A stretch of 64,000 bases of DNA from Anastatus disparis (GCA_017163975.1 JAFFSR010000347.1:3832001-3896000), one strand, 5' to 3'. Positions 1 through 12,102 are shown, counted from the stretch's first letter. Numbers and translations: made by a program. Notes: generated by a model not told the origin, from the letters alone.

Positions 1-128
1 CTTTTTATTGCAGTTAATAAAGTGTACTAATATGAAATTAAATTTTGTTTTATTAGTAACTAAACCTATATGATTTAAAAAAAAATAATTTCCTTGGTTA
101 ATTAATTATATCCTTACAAGGAATTTGT

Positions 129-820
129 TTAAGGAGGCCAGATACTATTAGAAGCTGAAATATATTGCTGAGATATATTGATATAAATTGCTGATGTTTA
201 AAAATAACAAATTTTATATAAAAATACATTCAATTCTAGACATTTTTTGGTTTAAAACATTTTCTATATCTTGAGAATTGAAGTGGTGGTGCTCGTTGAA
301 AGTCTGGAAGAAAAAACCCTTTACCGCAAGGTTTCTTCATGAGTTTTCATTGGGTTCACTTGAAATTTTATGGAGATATTCAAAATCATAGTTGAATCCA
401 TATAAGTGGAGCAGATTTTAAATTAATTTATTTCTATTTATTTATTAACTTATTATTTATAATAATTAATAAAAAAATTTTTTTTTTAATTGTTTTTTTT
501 CAAAAATTTTTTAATTATTTGAATTTTTTTGAATGTTTTACACTTACATGGATTCTACTATAATTTTGAATATCTCCATAAAATTTCAAGTGAATCCAAT
601 GAAAACTCATGAAGAAACCTTGCGGTAAAGGGTTTTTTGTTCCTGACTTTGAACGAGCACCACCACTTCAATTCTTAAGATATAGAAAAAGTTTTAAATA
701 AAAAAATGTTTAGAATTGAATGTATTTTTATATAAAATTTGTTATTTTTAAACATCAGCAATTTATATCAATATATCTCAGCAATATATTTCAGCTTCTA
801 ATAGTATCTCGCCCCTTTAA
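129..820. mobile_element. TTAA-flanked foldback element (non-autonomous DNA transposon)
   Basis: Two arms of about 280 bases (129-409 and 540-820) are near-perfect reverse complements around an AT-rich centre. Both outer ends are TTAA (129-132 and 817-820), followed by GGAGGCCAGATAC on the left and AGGGGCGAGATAC on the right when read inwards. There is no open reading frame. TTAA target duplications are typical of piggyBac-like and Kolobok-like transposons, so this is probably a non-autonomous relative. The superfamily is inferred from the TTAA flank alone. Confidence 0.8.
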
Positions 821-2656
821 GTGATTTATAGAATTCGTTGAAAAAAAGCTAATTGCTTAATTTGAATAAAAATAACTACGTATCTATGCTTTGAAGCATA
901 GAAAAAGAAAAGAACTGACGAATTTATTGCATAATTTATTGCTGGGGTAATTCGTGAATGATAACACATCATTAAGAATTATCGATTTATTAATGAAATA
1001 ATTTATAAAAATTTATGTGGAAATCTCAAAATTTAATAATATACTGAGCATTTTGATGCAAGAATTTTTTTTATGAGCAAAGAGACAAATAATAGAGATA
1101 TAATTTTCGCAATAGTAAATTTAGAAGTTGTGATAAAGAGACTGTTTGTTAGGATTTGGACAGGATAGGAGAATTATTTAATTCAAGGTATTGGATATGC
1201 TAATTTATAAAATTAGCATAATCAGTCGATAAGACTAAACTCGTTTATAAAGCGAGTCAGATTGAAAATTTGTTTTTAGAGAAGTAAGCCACAGATTCAC
1301 ATAACTAAAAACTGTTAATATTATGATGCGACATGGTTCAGTTGTTATCATCTTAAAGGAAATAATTGTTATAATTGACTTTGGTAATGAAAAAGAAAAA
1401 GGTTATAAATTAAAATGATAACTCGACAACTAATAATTAATTTAAATGCATTTGGTCAATATTTCAATTACTACTAATTTAAGGTTACGTGTGATGTAAA
1501 TTAATAAAAATATATTTTAATACACGCAATTTTTATTGGAATAGATTTATATTATAACATTACATATAAATTATCAATTACGTACATAATTGACATGTTT
1601 TGAAACTATTAATAATCATTCATAAATAATTATCTATCGCACTGTAAAACACCCATTTACTGCTCAGCGAAAAGTCGTATGTCCCGGCTACTCACATATC
1701 GTTTGCACTATCTACTAATCATGATTTTTCTGCTTAATTGAAAAAATCAGATATTTCTAACAATATTTGTTGAAATTATAACTAATTAAACTTTACTATA
1801 CATTAGGGTATTAAAAAATTACTCAAAATAATTATTTAGATATGATTGCGAAGAAATTTTATAAAGTTTATTAAAAAAACAATTATTCAATGACTATTAC
1901 AAAGAGATTATTAAACTTAATTGTCGTAAAATTATTTAAAATTCATTATAAAAAATTTATCTATGTTTGATGTAGAGAATTATTTAAAAATTGTGAGAAA
2001 ATAAAAATAAGAAAAAAGAAAAAAAAATCGAAATAATACAATAAAACATTTAAATATATTTTGAAAATTAAACACGAAATACCAATCGTTAATAACAGAA
2101 ATGATTATTCTACGTATCCAGCTAATGATAATTCATAATCAAAACGTCAAAATGTTTAAACAAGTACTGAAAGAATTAAATACAGTTTGGCCAATTGGCG
2201 ATCCAACACGAGATGTGTCATCATCAATATGGCGATGTGTGCGTCTGCTACAAACGTAGAGAATACACGCATGGTATAGGAAAAATCTGAGTTTTTACCG
2301 ATTTTCTAATTAATCGTAAAGGTGATGAAAAAAGTTTTTTGTGTTTTCTGGAGAAGAGTAAGTTTTAAACAATAATTTGAAAGTTTCGATAGCCAAACGT
2401 AACGTAAATATTTTTAAAATATCAATTATTGTTATAAAGCATCAGCAGCTGATCAGCTGTTCATGTATAATTTACATTATAATCTGTAATGTAAGAAGTG
2501 AATAAAAAATTTATATTTTAAAATGATAAATTATACAATTTTAAAGGAAAATGTTATTTTTTCAGAGACATTTTACAAATAAATATTACATAACCTCAAT
2601 GTATCACTGCTGTTATTTATAATAAGAAATAAAATCTAACAGAAATTTTCAAATTT
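821..2656. other. Unassigned AT-rich DNA
   Basis: I see no convincing gene or repeat here. A less AT-rich island at about 2190-2290 contains a 16-codon reading frame (ATGGCGATGTGT start), followed by a GTAAGT donor-like site near 2357. It could be a promoter or first exon, but nothing downstream supports a gene. Confidence 0.3.
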
Positions 2657-2697
2657 TGAGTGTGCGTGTGTGCGTGTGTGTGTGTGTGTGGGCGCGT
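2657..2697. repeat. (GT)n microsatellite
   Basis: Interrupted GT run ending in GGGCGCGT. It directly precedes the first unit of the tandem array at 2.7-4.3 kb. A similar (AC)n tract sits next to a related sequence on the other strand near 49.3 kb. Confidence 0.9.
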
Positions 2698-2714
2698 ATT
2701 TACCCAAATGGATT

Positions 2715-4310
2715 TCGAAAACTACTCGATGGATATGCTTCAAATTTTGCATACAATTTATTTTTTTGTATAATTCGTGCAGAAAATATTAGAAATTTGT
2801 TTTCTTAGCGTTGTTTTAATTAAAGAGCCATTTTAAAAATTAAAGCAATATTTTGATTTTTCATTTTTTTTTATTTTACGTCAACTACTCGATGAATTCG
2901 CTTTAAAATTTGCATGTAAAATATTTATGATCGCCAAAAAAAGAAAAACTTTTAGAAAACAAATTTTTTAACCTTAGTTTTAATTATAGAACATTTTGAA
3001 ATTTTTGAAAAAATTGTTTGTATTTAGTTAGTAAATTAGATCTCGTGAACTACTCGATGGATTTGCTCTTAGTTTTGCATACAATTGATTTTTTTGTCCG
3101 ACTGGGGGGAAGCTATTGAAAATTGGTTTTCTTAGTGTAGTTTTAACTTTAGTCATTTGAAAAATTTTTTTAAAATTTGGATTCCTAATTTTTTGGTATT
3201 TTACGTAAACTAGCTGATGAATTTGCTTGAAAATTGTTTGTGAAATAATTTGTCCAGAAGTTATTGACGTCTGCCAAAAGAAGAAAAATTTTTGAAAATG
3301 GATTTTTTTAGCATATTTTTAATTTTAGAGCATTTTAAAAATTTTGTTTTAAATTCTTATTTTTCATTTTATTTTTATTTTACGAAAACCATTTGATAGA
3401 TTTGCTCCAAAGTTTGTATGCATGTTATTCGCTACTGTCTGAAGAAAACAAGCTTTGGAAAACTAATTTTCTTAGTGCAGTTTTAATTTTAAAGCATTTT
3501 GAAAATTTTGAAAACAATTTTCATTTTTCATTTATCTTCTATTTTGCGTAAATCATACAATAAATTTTCTCTAAAATTTTAACAGCCAATTCTCTATTGT
3601 CTGAAGGAAATGAGCCTTTAAAAACTAATTTTCTCAGCGTGGTTACAATTTTAGAGAATTTTAAAGATTAAAAAAAAATCGATTTTTCTTTTTTTATTAT
3701 TTTTCATTCTACGTAAAGTAATCAATAGATTTGTTCTAAAATTTGCAGGGAAATTATTTGCAACTGCCAAAAAAAGGGAAATTTTCAAAAATTGATTTTT
3801 TTAGCGTAGTTTTAATTTTAGAGCATTTTCAAAATTTTGAAAAGAAAATTGTATTTATTTAGCCAATAAGATCTCGAAAATTACTTGATAAATTTGCTTT
3901 ATATTTTACATACTATCTATTATTTTGTATAAGTAGGCAGAAAGCTATTAAAAATTGGTTTTCATAGCGTAGTTTTTTTATAGAGCCATTTTAAGAATTT
4001 TAAAAAAATTTTCGATTTTTATTGTTTTGTATTTTACGTAAATTACTTGATGAATTTGCTTTGATATATGCATGGGAATTATTTGCAACTGCCAAAAGAA
4101 GGATGACATTTAAATACTGATTTCCTTAGCATAGTTTTAATTTGATAAATTTTTTTAAAAATTTAAAAACATTTTTAGTTTTTATTTTTTTTCCATTTTA
4201 CGTAAACCACTTGATAGATTTTCTCTAAAATTTGTATGCAAGTTACTTGTTACTGTCTTTATAAAACAACCTTTAAAAAATAATTTTTTTACCGTAGCTC
4301 TTTGATCACT
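2715..4310 (+). repeat. Degenerate tandem array, about 163-bp period, ten units
   Basis: The phrase ACTACTCGATGGATTTGCT, or a decayed form of it, recurs near 2722, 2885, 3050, 3210, 3390, 3553, 3716, 3880, 4043 and 4207. Spacing is 160-165 bases except for one 180-base step. Each unit then carries an A/T-rich block, TTTTCTTAGCGTAGTTTTAA, and a poly-T block ending TTTTACGTAAA. Some units begin with a GATCTCG-type entry (3040, 3870) and others with TACGTAAA, hinting at two unit types. No coding frame persists. It resembles an old, diverged satellite or minisatellite. Confidence 0.8.
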
Positions 4311-5640
4311 TCTTTTGATTTCTGATTTAACGCTTTCACTCACCCTTTTCTTACTTCCTTACTTCCTCTCTGTCCTTCTATCTCAGATTAATCCTCATTT
4401 TTACCCTATTTTCATCCATCCTTGTCTCTCTCTTCCTATTTCCTCATCATTTTTTCAAATTCACTAATTTTTCTTGAATATGAATTGTATTTTACATTGA
4501 AATCACATTTAAAAAAATAAAATCAAATTACTCTAACTCAATGAGCTCTATGAGAAAGCATTACGCCAAAGCACTTGGCAGCGTTTTTTATTTGCGTCAC
4601 CACTGCCCATTCTTTATTTTCGTAAAAATGTAAAAAAAAGTTTTCATAACACAACACTTATTCATTTTGTAATTATGGCGTTTAAAATTAATAGCATAAT
4701 CAATTGCGCAAAGAATTAATAATCACGTGTTTAACATACGCGCTTAGTCGAGGCATGCCATTGTTAGTAAATTGAGGCTTGAGCGTTAATATTTTTTTTC
4801 TCTTGATTTCAGTTGCCTCCCTGCTGTTCAGCAATGTAGCTAAAATTACGTGGGTATAGTCATAGTACATTTTGATACTAGTGCGTGAAAGTGATTTCTT
4901 CCTCGTGTGACATTTTCACCCTCACTTCGCTTGGGCGCAAACTGCCACACGAGGAAAAAATCACTTTGATGCACTAGTATCGAAATATACTTTGAAATAA
5001 GAGATTGAGATATTGACCATAATGTGTGAGAAAAATATAAATAATTCTACTCTTTCTAAATATATTAAAAGTGTCAGTACTTTAACTTGGTTATGATTAG
5101 GTGCAGATGCTTGAGTTTGCGTTTTTTAATGTCATTGATCTAAATGAGTCTAACTAAATTAACTTTAGTAATTACGGTTTTTATGAAAAATATTAATTCA
5201 TTCGTTGGTTTGTTGATTTTCAAAAAAAATTCTTGAGTTGCTCTAATGACACTGGTGCTCAAGACTGGTGCGTTAGATATCATATTGTGTGGGGGAGGGG
5301 GTTTCTTAGTTTTTTTTCTTTCTTTTCTTTTTCTTTGCTAACTTTCAAGAAATATAATATTATTTTTACCGCAGGTTTATTCATTTTACACTAACATTTT
5401 TTATTTGACGCTTTTCCCGTGCGAAATTTCGTACCCGTTTTTTTCTAAGAAAGTAGAATAAAATTATAATATTTTCTTCGTTTTATCTTATTCACTATCT
5501 TTAATAGAACATGTTTTCTCCTCAATAATACTTTCATTAAGAAGTTTCGGTGAAAATATTCTAAAATATGGTCGTCCTTATATTTTTTTTTACAGTTAGA
5601 TACTACCTGGATTCCTTAATTCGCGATATGCACATGGTGA
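4311..5640. other. Unassigned DNA with a pyrimidine-rich tract
   Basis: 4320-4460 is strongly C/T-rich on the plus strand. The rest is AT-rich with no gene that I can support, apart from the short inverted repeat listed at 4862-4996. Confidence 0.3.
4862..4996. repeat. Short imperfect palindrome
   Basis: The left arm (4865-4910, containing GATACTAGTGCGTGAAAGTG) is mirrored by the right arm (4947-4995, containing CACTTTGATGCACTAGTATC). The spacer holds CACTTCGCTTGGGCGCAA. It is probably a tiny foldback element or a relic of one. No target duplication is clear. Confidence 0.6.
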
Positions 5641-5679
5641 TCTTTAGAAGAGGGAGAGATAGATAGATAGATAGATAAC
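5641..5679 (-). repeat. (GATA)n tail at the LINE 3' end
   Basis: GATA repeats lie just beyond the 3' end of the minus-strand LINE. Read on the LINE strand they are TATC repeats. Short tandem tails like this are common at the 3' ends of non-LTR retrotransposons, so I treat it as part of the insertion. Confidence 0.65.
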
Positions 5680-5854
5680 CAAATTTATTATATGTACATT
5701 ATGTTGTACAATTAATTACAGTAATACATTAGAATAATAAAATTAATATAAAGCAAATAATAATAATAAACAGTAAAAAAGAAAACAGAAATCAAGCAAA
5801 TATATAAGTAAAATAAACTTTACAGCAATAAAATCAATACAATATAAAACTGTT

Positions 5855-7176
5855 TTATAAATTAGCATGAAGCAGAGGTCCACTCTCCAAGGCAAGGTAG
5901 TGTGCAAATGAGGATGTCTTGAATGTCATGAGCGAGGATGAGTTGCGTAATGTCGCAGGAAGATCATTCCATAGCCGCGAGGAAGTGACCAGGAACGATC
6001 GTAGGTGATACTCAGTGAATGAAAAAGGAATGGTCAAAGGTTTCACATCACCCCTCAAGGACCTCATTGGCCGGCTCCACTGATACAGAGAATACAAATA
6101 AGATGGAGTACAAGATAAGAACATCTTATACAGAAACGTAGAAGAAAAATAGTTTCTTCTACCCGCAGTGGATAACCAGCTTAATGAGAACCTATAAGCA
6201 GAGATGTGCTCACGCCTACCTACACCAAAGATGTAACGTATACCAGAGTTGATGATCCTCTGAAGTCTACGGTCAAGCTCAGCCGAGAGGTTACAGTAAA
6301 CCAAACAGCAGTAGGGACCCTCTAGGAAGGGACAAGAAAATGTTGCCGCCATACTGATCCAAACCGGAAAGGAACGGATAAAGTGCTTATAGAAAATATC
6401 ACGGATCGTCTTCGTGGGGAATATTTACTGTCTCTTTCTAACATATTACTTTCTTATGTAGTTTCCGGTTTAGATCTCTTATTTTTAACAGCCAATAGAA
6501 AACGCAGAATGAGGTTTCCAGTCCCTTTCTAGAGGGTCCCTAAACAGCAGTAATCCAGAAGTGGAAACAGCAATGTTTTTATAAGATGTATACGAAGAGC
6601 AAACGTGGTGCTCTTTCTAAAGAAGTTTAGTCTGTAAAGCAGAGAAAATGACCTATTACACACTTGTGTAACGTGCTCTCTCCAGTTAAGCTTACTGTCC
6701 AACCAAACACCCAGAGTACGAACAGAGGACTCAAATCTAATATTAGCACCGTTCAACGGAACGCCAGTTACAGGTGATGAGGACAGCATATTTATATAAA
6801 AATAGGAGCCAATAATTATTGCCTTCGTTTTGTCAACATTCAATTTCAGATGGTTATCAGAGGCCCAATTTGAAATGAGAACAGCATGATCACTCATAAG
6901 ATTAGTATAAGCGCTAAGTTCAGAAATCGGAAAATGCACATAGACTTGCAAGTCGTCGGCATATATCAAATGCTGTACACCAGAGTGCAAGTTGGCAGCA
7001 ACGTCATTAATATAAATGGAGAATAAAAGTGGTCCAAGCACAGAACCCTGGGGTACTCCTGTATTCAGAGTAACAAAGTCAGAATAGAGATAAAAAGAAG
7101 AAGAAGAAAAAATCATATTTGGTGAATTTATATTGTTTTGCAAAAAAAAAAAGGAAATTCGTAATTTGATGGTCAA
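5855..7176 (-). pseudogene. LINE reverse transcriptase fragment, split by a MITE
   Basis: Reading down from 7176, the frame holds the reverse transcriptase motif GVPQGS followed by the polymerase box YADD (catalytic aspartates present). Next comes a WASDNHLKLNVDKTK segment typical of the thumb-proximal region. At 6541-6313 a MITE breaks the frame. The downstream part (about 6300-5855) resumes with the C-terminal region and ends in a stop. Upstream polymerase motifs and the endonuclease are absent. The long open stretches suggest it is not very old, but it cannot make a complete protein. Confidence 0.85.
6313..6541. mobile_element. 229-bp MITE with 10-bp target duplication, nested in the LINE
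   Basis: The ends are 21-bp terminal inverted repeats starting AGGGACCCTCTAG, with one mismatch between them. The flanking AAACAGCAGT occurs at 6303-6312 and 6542-6551, a clean 10-bp duplication. Removing one flank plus the element restores the LINE frame across the site. A second, inner inverted pair (AAACCGGAAA and TTTCCGGTTT) lies subterminally. A 10-bp duplication best fits Mutator-like elements, whose range is about 8-11 bp. That assignment is inference. Confidence 0.85.
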
Positions 7177-7180
7177 AATT

Positions 7181-9009
7181 AACTACACGGGTTAATACAG
7201 TATTACTGTGGGTGTTTGCGTCCTATTCGGGAACTGTTTAGCCTAATAATACCTATACTCATCAATCCACAAATCATATCGTAAATTGTGTTGTAAGTTA
7301 TGCTACCGTTACTAGATCTGTTTACCCTGCAATATTCGCATTTCCGTTTTGAATATTCGTTGCTTTATTATACAAATTTTTGTACTTCTTTTTGTTTATA
7401 ACCCTTTGCTTTGTATCCTCGGTTTTTCTTTTCATGTTTAACAAAATGGAACCTTTGGTACCATGTACATATTTTTTTCTAGTATTTTGTAATTCCTTGT
7501 GTCATAATCTTGTAATGCGTCTACCAGTGTATTCGCATGTAATCTTTTATATTGGATTGCACCAGTGTGCACAAACAAAACATGGCCGTGCCCCCCCTAT
7601 AATAAATGGAAAAAATCTATATGGCAAATCTATGTTGCCGTCTTATACAGGAACCGTTTAAATATTGCTGCTATACGAAATCTTTACTCGCGAATGCCCT
7701 TAAAGTGAGCAGATTTGTGCTGTATCCCTGTACAAGTTGTTGAATCTGTTATCATAAATATTTGATTATCGTTATTATAATTTTTCATTCGTTTTTAATT
7801 TCATAAAGAGCTCATTTTATTGTATTTATTTTTCTAAATTATTCGTCGTTATCGTTTCGGAGTAAGTTATATTCCTTCATTAGAGAGTTACTTTGTTTGT
7901 ATTCTATATCGTGCACTATATAAAATACATAAGCTATGGAGCCGTTCACTCGATTACTCTTATAATTGAATGATAACCTTACTCGTACTTAAGGGATCCA
8001 GATCGTTGGCATTTAATGTACATTTTATGGGTTAACCGTTTAGAACATCTAAATGTTATTATTTCATTCCTTTCTTTTGGTAATAGTTTATCAATTAATC
8101 TACCTACTAATTATTTAAACATAATAAAATGAAAAGAAAATATTTACCATTTATGTACATTTTTATTACGTAAAAAGTCGTTCTTTTCCTTATTTTGAAA
8201 AAGAAATTTGATTTTTTTATCTTAATTATTATTATTGAGGTTAGTCTTATAGAAACACTTTTTAGTAAGTGATATATTTATTCTTATCAATATAAATATT
8301 TCTACAATTACTTTAAATTTTTATAGAAGTAAAAGCTACTCCTTTAGAGTACCCTCTAAGTTTGCCGTAATTGTATATTTATATTAGCCATTATATGTTA
8401 TATATTTTGCACGTGGGTTTTTATATTCAATATTTGCTTTTATAATCTTATCAAATACTGATTGCCGTTTATACATTGTTGTAGATATAATAACGCATGG
8501 GTTCTACAAGCAGTCGAGTTGGATATAACGTTAGTGAGGGATATGAATTAGGGTCATTATTTGTATGATTTATTACTTTGGTAAAAGTAATACTTTATCT
8601 TACTTGTTGCTAAGTTTGTTTCTGGATGCGCCTTCTGATATTGGGGAGCAAGTTATTGCTATAATAAACGATGTAGAATTTTTACTATACTAACATACAT
8701 ATAAATGTTAATATTTTATAATATGTAAATGTCATATTGATACAATATATGAGAATAACTAATCATCTGTTAGCCATTGATTATATTATGTGAATATTAT
8801 AAAGGTATATTGAATTCTTAGTCCGTAAGAGTCTTAATCATCTGTCGATTTAGGGTCATGATAAAGGTGTCTAGGGTATATTATTTTTATCAATTTTTGT
8901 AAAATAATATTTATTCAGTTATATTCGGGGTTTATTTAGCAATGGCGAATGTTATGTATGAAAATTGTACAATAAAGTAAAAAGATAGTCAATATTTATG
9001 AGTACAGGT
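7181..9009. other. Non-repetitive DNA, possible untranslated or intergenic sequence
   Basis: About 1.8 kb without inverted or tandem structure and without a credible reading frame. It is rich in TTTGTAT-type words and has an AATAAA at about 8971 followed by a short A/G-rich stretch. It could be part of a host 3' untranslated region into which the LINE inserted, but no adjoining coding sequence is visible. Confidence 0.25.
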
Positions 9010-9086
9010 CTGCCGTCCAAAGTAAGAAAACCTTAACTCCAATGGGATTCCAATGTAGTTAACCACTTTTATACTTTGGACGGCAG
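9010..9086. mobile_element. 77-bp micro-MITE, copy 1
   Basis: Perfect 15-bp terminal inverted repeats (CTGCCGTCCAAAGTA) bound a 77-bp element. AGGT flanks it on both sides (9006-9009 and 9087-9090), a 4-bp target duplication. An identical 77-bp copy lies at 53059-53135 with a different 4-bp duplication. The interior is itself nearly self-complementary. The superfamily is uncertain; a 4-bp, non-TTAA duplication is unusual (Sola-like or Ginger-like are options). Confidence 0.85.
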
Positions 9087-9090
9087 AGGT

Positions 9091-10076
9091 GTAGTATCCG
9101 TTATACATCTCCTTAATTATTAAAATGCTGATGTTGTTAAGAACCAAAAAAAAAATTATCTTCAACTTATGAGATTATATTGAGAAAAAGGAAATATCAA
9201 AGTTATCATGGAAATTTTTTAATTATTATTCTACGTAACTGGTACTAGTAATTTTATACTTTTATTTCTTTATTATAGTTCAGGTTTAAAAAGAAGTTAG
9301 TATCAACACTTCCAAGTTTATATGATTATCATTTTATTTCGCTGACTTATCTTTTTTTTTCTTATTGCGTTTCCTATTTTTTTTTATAAAGAAGAAAAAA
9401 TATCCGTTTCCTGTTTCTTCGAAGTAACGGCGACATACGGTTTGAATTTCTGTGAGAAAGTTTTATCGCAAAAAAAAAAAAAAATAAAAGCGTTTGATAC
9501 TGGGTTATCTGCAATCGTGATTTATTTACTAACCACTCACAGTTAGCTGCAGGTTTTAATTTATTTAAATTAAAATTAAAAGAATTATCTTTGGCATGTT
9601 TCATTTAAAAATAAAAGAAAATGTTTTAATAAGGCAAATTCGCTTAAGGCAATAGTTAGAGCGATTTTATTAGCAAAAAGAAATGTCTAAAACATTATCA
9701 ATATTTACGCAACCGTAAGTATTTAAGAGGAGCATTAAAATTTGTACTTAAACTGCAATTTAATAGGATCTGTCAATTTTTATTTTTGCTGTACCCGACT
9801 AATACACAGATAGGTTTCGTAATTAATGCATGATAAAAAAAACTATTTTTAATAATGTTGGATCATACAAAATTCTATTATTAAATAATAAAATGTGAGC
9901 AATTAATGATTTAAGTTAGCGCACATTTATTTAGAAATACTTTTTACAGTTTGAAACTAAATTTTCTTTTTATAATGCTTGATAAAAAAATGTTCCTTTA
10001 ACCCCTCTTAGAAGAAAATATTTTATTGTTTCTATTTATTATCAGTGAAAATAGGCATTAGTGTATTAATTATAGC
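9091..10076. other. Unassigned AT-rich DNA
   Basis: Nothing recognisable. It contains long A and T runs, including a poly-A stretch near 9470. The short frames seen here are biased by these runs and look random. Confidence 0.3.
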
Positions 10077-10078
10077 TA

Positions 10079-10843
10079 CACTCAATTCTTGCTATTACGA
10101 GCGTGAGAGGGGCCCCACCACTCAAAAAATGCTATGTTTAGAATAATGAGCGAAACAATACCGAACATATATAAACAATAACTATATCGATTGTACTTGT
10201 GTAACCGTTTAATTTTCATTGAAAAAAGATCGTTTACTTGATTTATTTATTTTTAGTTTCATTCTTCTGAAAACGTTCTTTGTATGGCCCAAACCATGCT
10301 TGATTGGAGTCAAGATGTAAATCAAATTTCATGTGCGGAAAGAGCAACGCTGATAAAAGCTCGAGATACTGCTCTTGACATTTTTTTCAAAAGCAATGAA
10401 AATAGCATTCAATTTTGTTTTATAATTGTTGAATTAATTTTTTTTTTGTAGTTAGTTTTTTATTGTAATTATTTTTTTATGTTGATACGGTCAATTTACT
10501 AATAATCATCTGAAAATATATTTTTTTTTTAAAGCACATTAATTTGATGTTATGTAATTAAAATGTACATAAAAAAATAATATAAATAAAAATAAACATA
10601 CATATATAATAATAAAAATATAATATAAAAATATTTAAATAGTACATTAATGCGCGTCGATAGGGAACATCGACTCTCGTTGCGCGTATGTACGGGAGGT
10701 CGAATTTTCGAGCAGAACATGAAGAAAAATAGATTGAGTAGTGGGGGAAGAAGAGGAAGCATTTTGCTTGCTTTAGCGAAACAAAAATGCTCGTTCTATT
10801 GAACGCTCGTTATAGCGGAGCTCGTTATAGCGAGAATTGAGTG
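10079..10843. mobile_element. pogo/Tigger-like DNA transposon relic, 765 bp
   Basis: The ends read CACTCAATTCTTGCTATTA on the left and CACTCAATTCTCGCTATAA on the right when read inwards. TA flanks both sides (10077-10078 and 10844-10845). TA duplications place it in the Tc1/mariner group, and the CTCGCTATAACGAG style of end is typical of pogo/Tigger relatives. The right end carries the CTCGTTATAGCG motif twice. A short frame at 10257-10451 may be a transposase leftover. The family assignment is from end sequence only. Confidence 0.7.
10257..10451 (+). pseudogene. Possible C-terminal transposase fragment (64 codons)
   Basis: An open frame of 64 codons ends in TAG inside the pogo-like element. 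It begins directly after a pyrimidine-rich stretch ending in TTTTAG, which looks like a splice acceptor. The residues (around MLDWSQDVNQIS and AERATLIKARD) are helical and charged, in line with the region after the catalytic domain of pogo-type transposases. I see no DDE motif and no DNA-binding domain. It may be coincidence or a fragment of a captured exon. Confidence 0.3.
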
Positions 10844-10845
10844 TA

Positions 10846-11768
10846 TAAGTTCCTTAGCAATCATTTAGTCTAGCCTTTTTTTATGAAAAAAATTGTTGAG
10901 GTTATATGCTAGTTAATTAAAATGCATTCGATTCAGTGTTATCTTTACTTATTATAAATAAACTTGAAGATACACTCGAAAAAAATAAGAAGCTTCTGCT
11001 TTGTACCCAAGCAGATGCCGCTTGGAAGACTCATGCAACGCAGTCTTACAAATTTATTTAGCATAATTTGATTTGTTTTTTACTGTTACAATTATTACAT
11101 AATTTTTACTGTTAAATTAAAAGAAATAATACTAACATAACAATTAATTAATGTATACGTCAAAACTATTTCTAATTTTTAATATTTATTCATGTAGAGT
11201 CATAGCCTCACTTTGATTACATGAATTGTAAAAACTTTTAGTTTTAAATGATTTCAATTTGAAATTGATTAATACTAAAAAGAATTATTATGTTATAGCT
11301 ATTGAAAATAACTCAATAAACCTAAAAGAACTCGCTACCCGAGTCCACTAAGCAATATCTACCCATTTTCTCTTTTAGTGTATTAAAATATCAATTATTA
11401 AATGGTATGTTTTGTTCTCTATAATTTGATAGGCGAACGGAGTAAATCGAAGTATTTACCCTAATGTACTTACCATGCGCATCGATCGCAGTTATCCATG
11501 GATCATACACACGGTAAATAGTCTGAGTCGGTAATTTATCGACTAACATTACCATTGTCTTTAGCATTTGTGTATAATTTCAAATTAATATTGTTACACT
11601 TTTTAAAATTGTTAAGGAGTGCTTAGTGACTCAAAAATTTCTAACTGGATTGCGTAGCTTTTGGAACTCAACATGAAAAATTCCTTTATTTCTTCGCCAC
11701 CAAATATATCATAAGCAATAGCTATTGTGTTTTCTTCTTTTTTCTAAAAACTTTTCTATGGTACAAAT
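10846..11768. other. Unassigned AT-rich DNA
   Basis: No gene or repeat structure that I can support. A moderately GC-richer patch at about 11000-11040 has no frame. Confidence 0.3.
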
Positions 11769-12102
11769 GTCTAATAGAGTTTTTTATCATTTGTCGAAAC
11801 ACAATCCGTTGTATCAAGAAAAAAATAGTATCCCCCGCTAGATATTAGCATCATAAATAAATTTTGTAATAACAATCAAATTATTTAATCGCATAATTTT
11901 TGAATAATATGAGACCTACTAACAAACTAGAATATAACCTACCTTTATTGGTAAGTCACATATTATTCAAAAACTACACAATTAAATAATTTGATTGTTA
12001 TTACAAAATTTACTTATTATACTAATATCTAGCAGGGACTACTATTTATTTCTTGATACAATGGATGGTGTTTATGTAAATGATGTAAAACGCTATTAGA
12101 CA
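11769..12102. mobile_element. 334-bp foldback element
   Basis: Arms of about 145 bases (11769-11915 and 11955-12102) are reverse complements with scattered mismatches. They share TGTCTAATAG at the tips and GTAATAACAATCAAATTAT near the centre. The spacer is about 40 bases. I find no clear target duplication. Non-coding. Confidence 0.75.

Larger units (their letters stand above)
5680..7180 (-). mobile_element. 5'-truncated non-LTR retrotransposon (LINE)
   Basis: The minus strand encodes the second half of a reverse transcriptase plus the usual C-terminal region, followed by a short 3' untranslated segment and a (TATC)n tail. The apurinic endonuclease and the N-terminal half of the polymerase are missing, so the copy is 5'-truncated near 7180. 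The motif set, especially a RLWNDLP-type motif near the C-terminus, suits the Jockey/CR1/L2 group of LINEs, but I cannot choose a clade. A 229-bp MITE interrupts it. Confidence 0.85.

Noticed and set aside
4320..4460. Branch-site/polypyrimidine signal of a host intron
   Set aside because: The tract is far longer than a splice signal and no adjoining exon can be found.
7380..7661. 93-codon plus-strand frame
   Set aside because: Composition is random hydrophobic AT-rich coding, with no domain, no flanking signals and no homologous repeat in the window.
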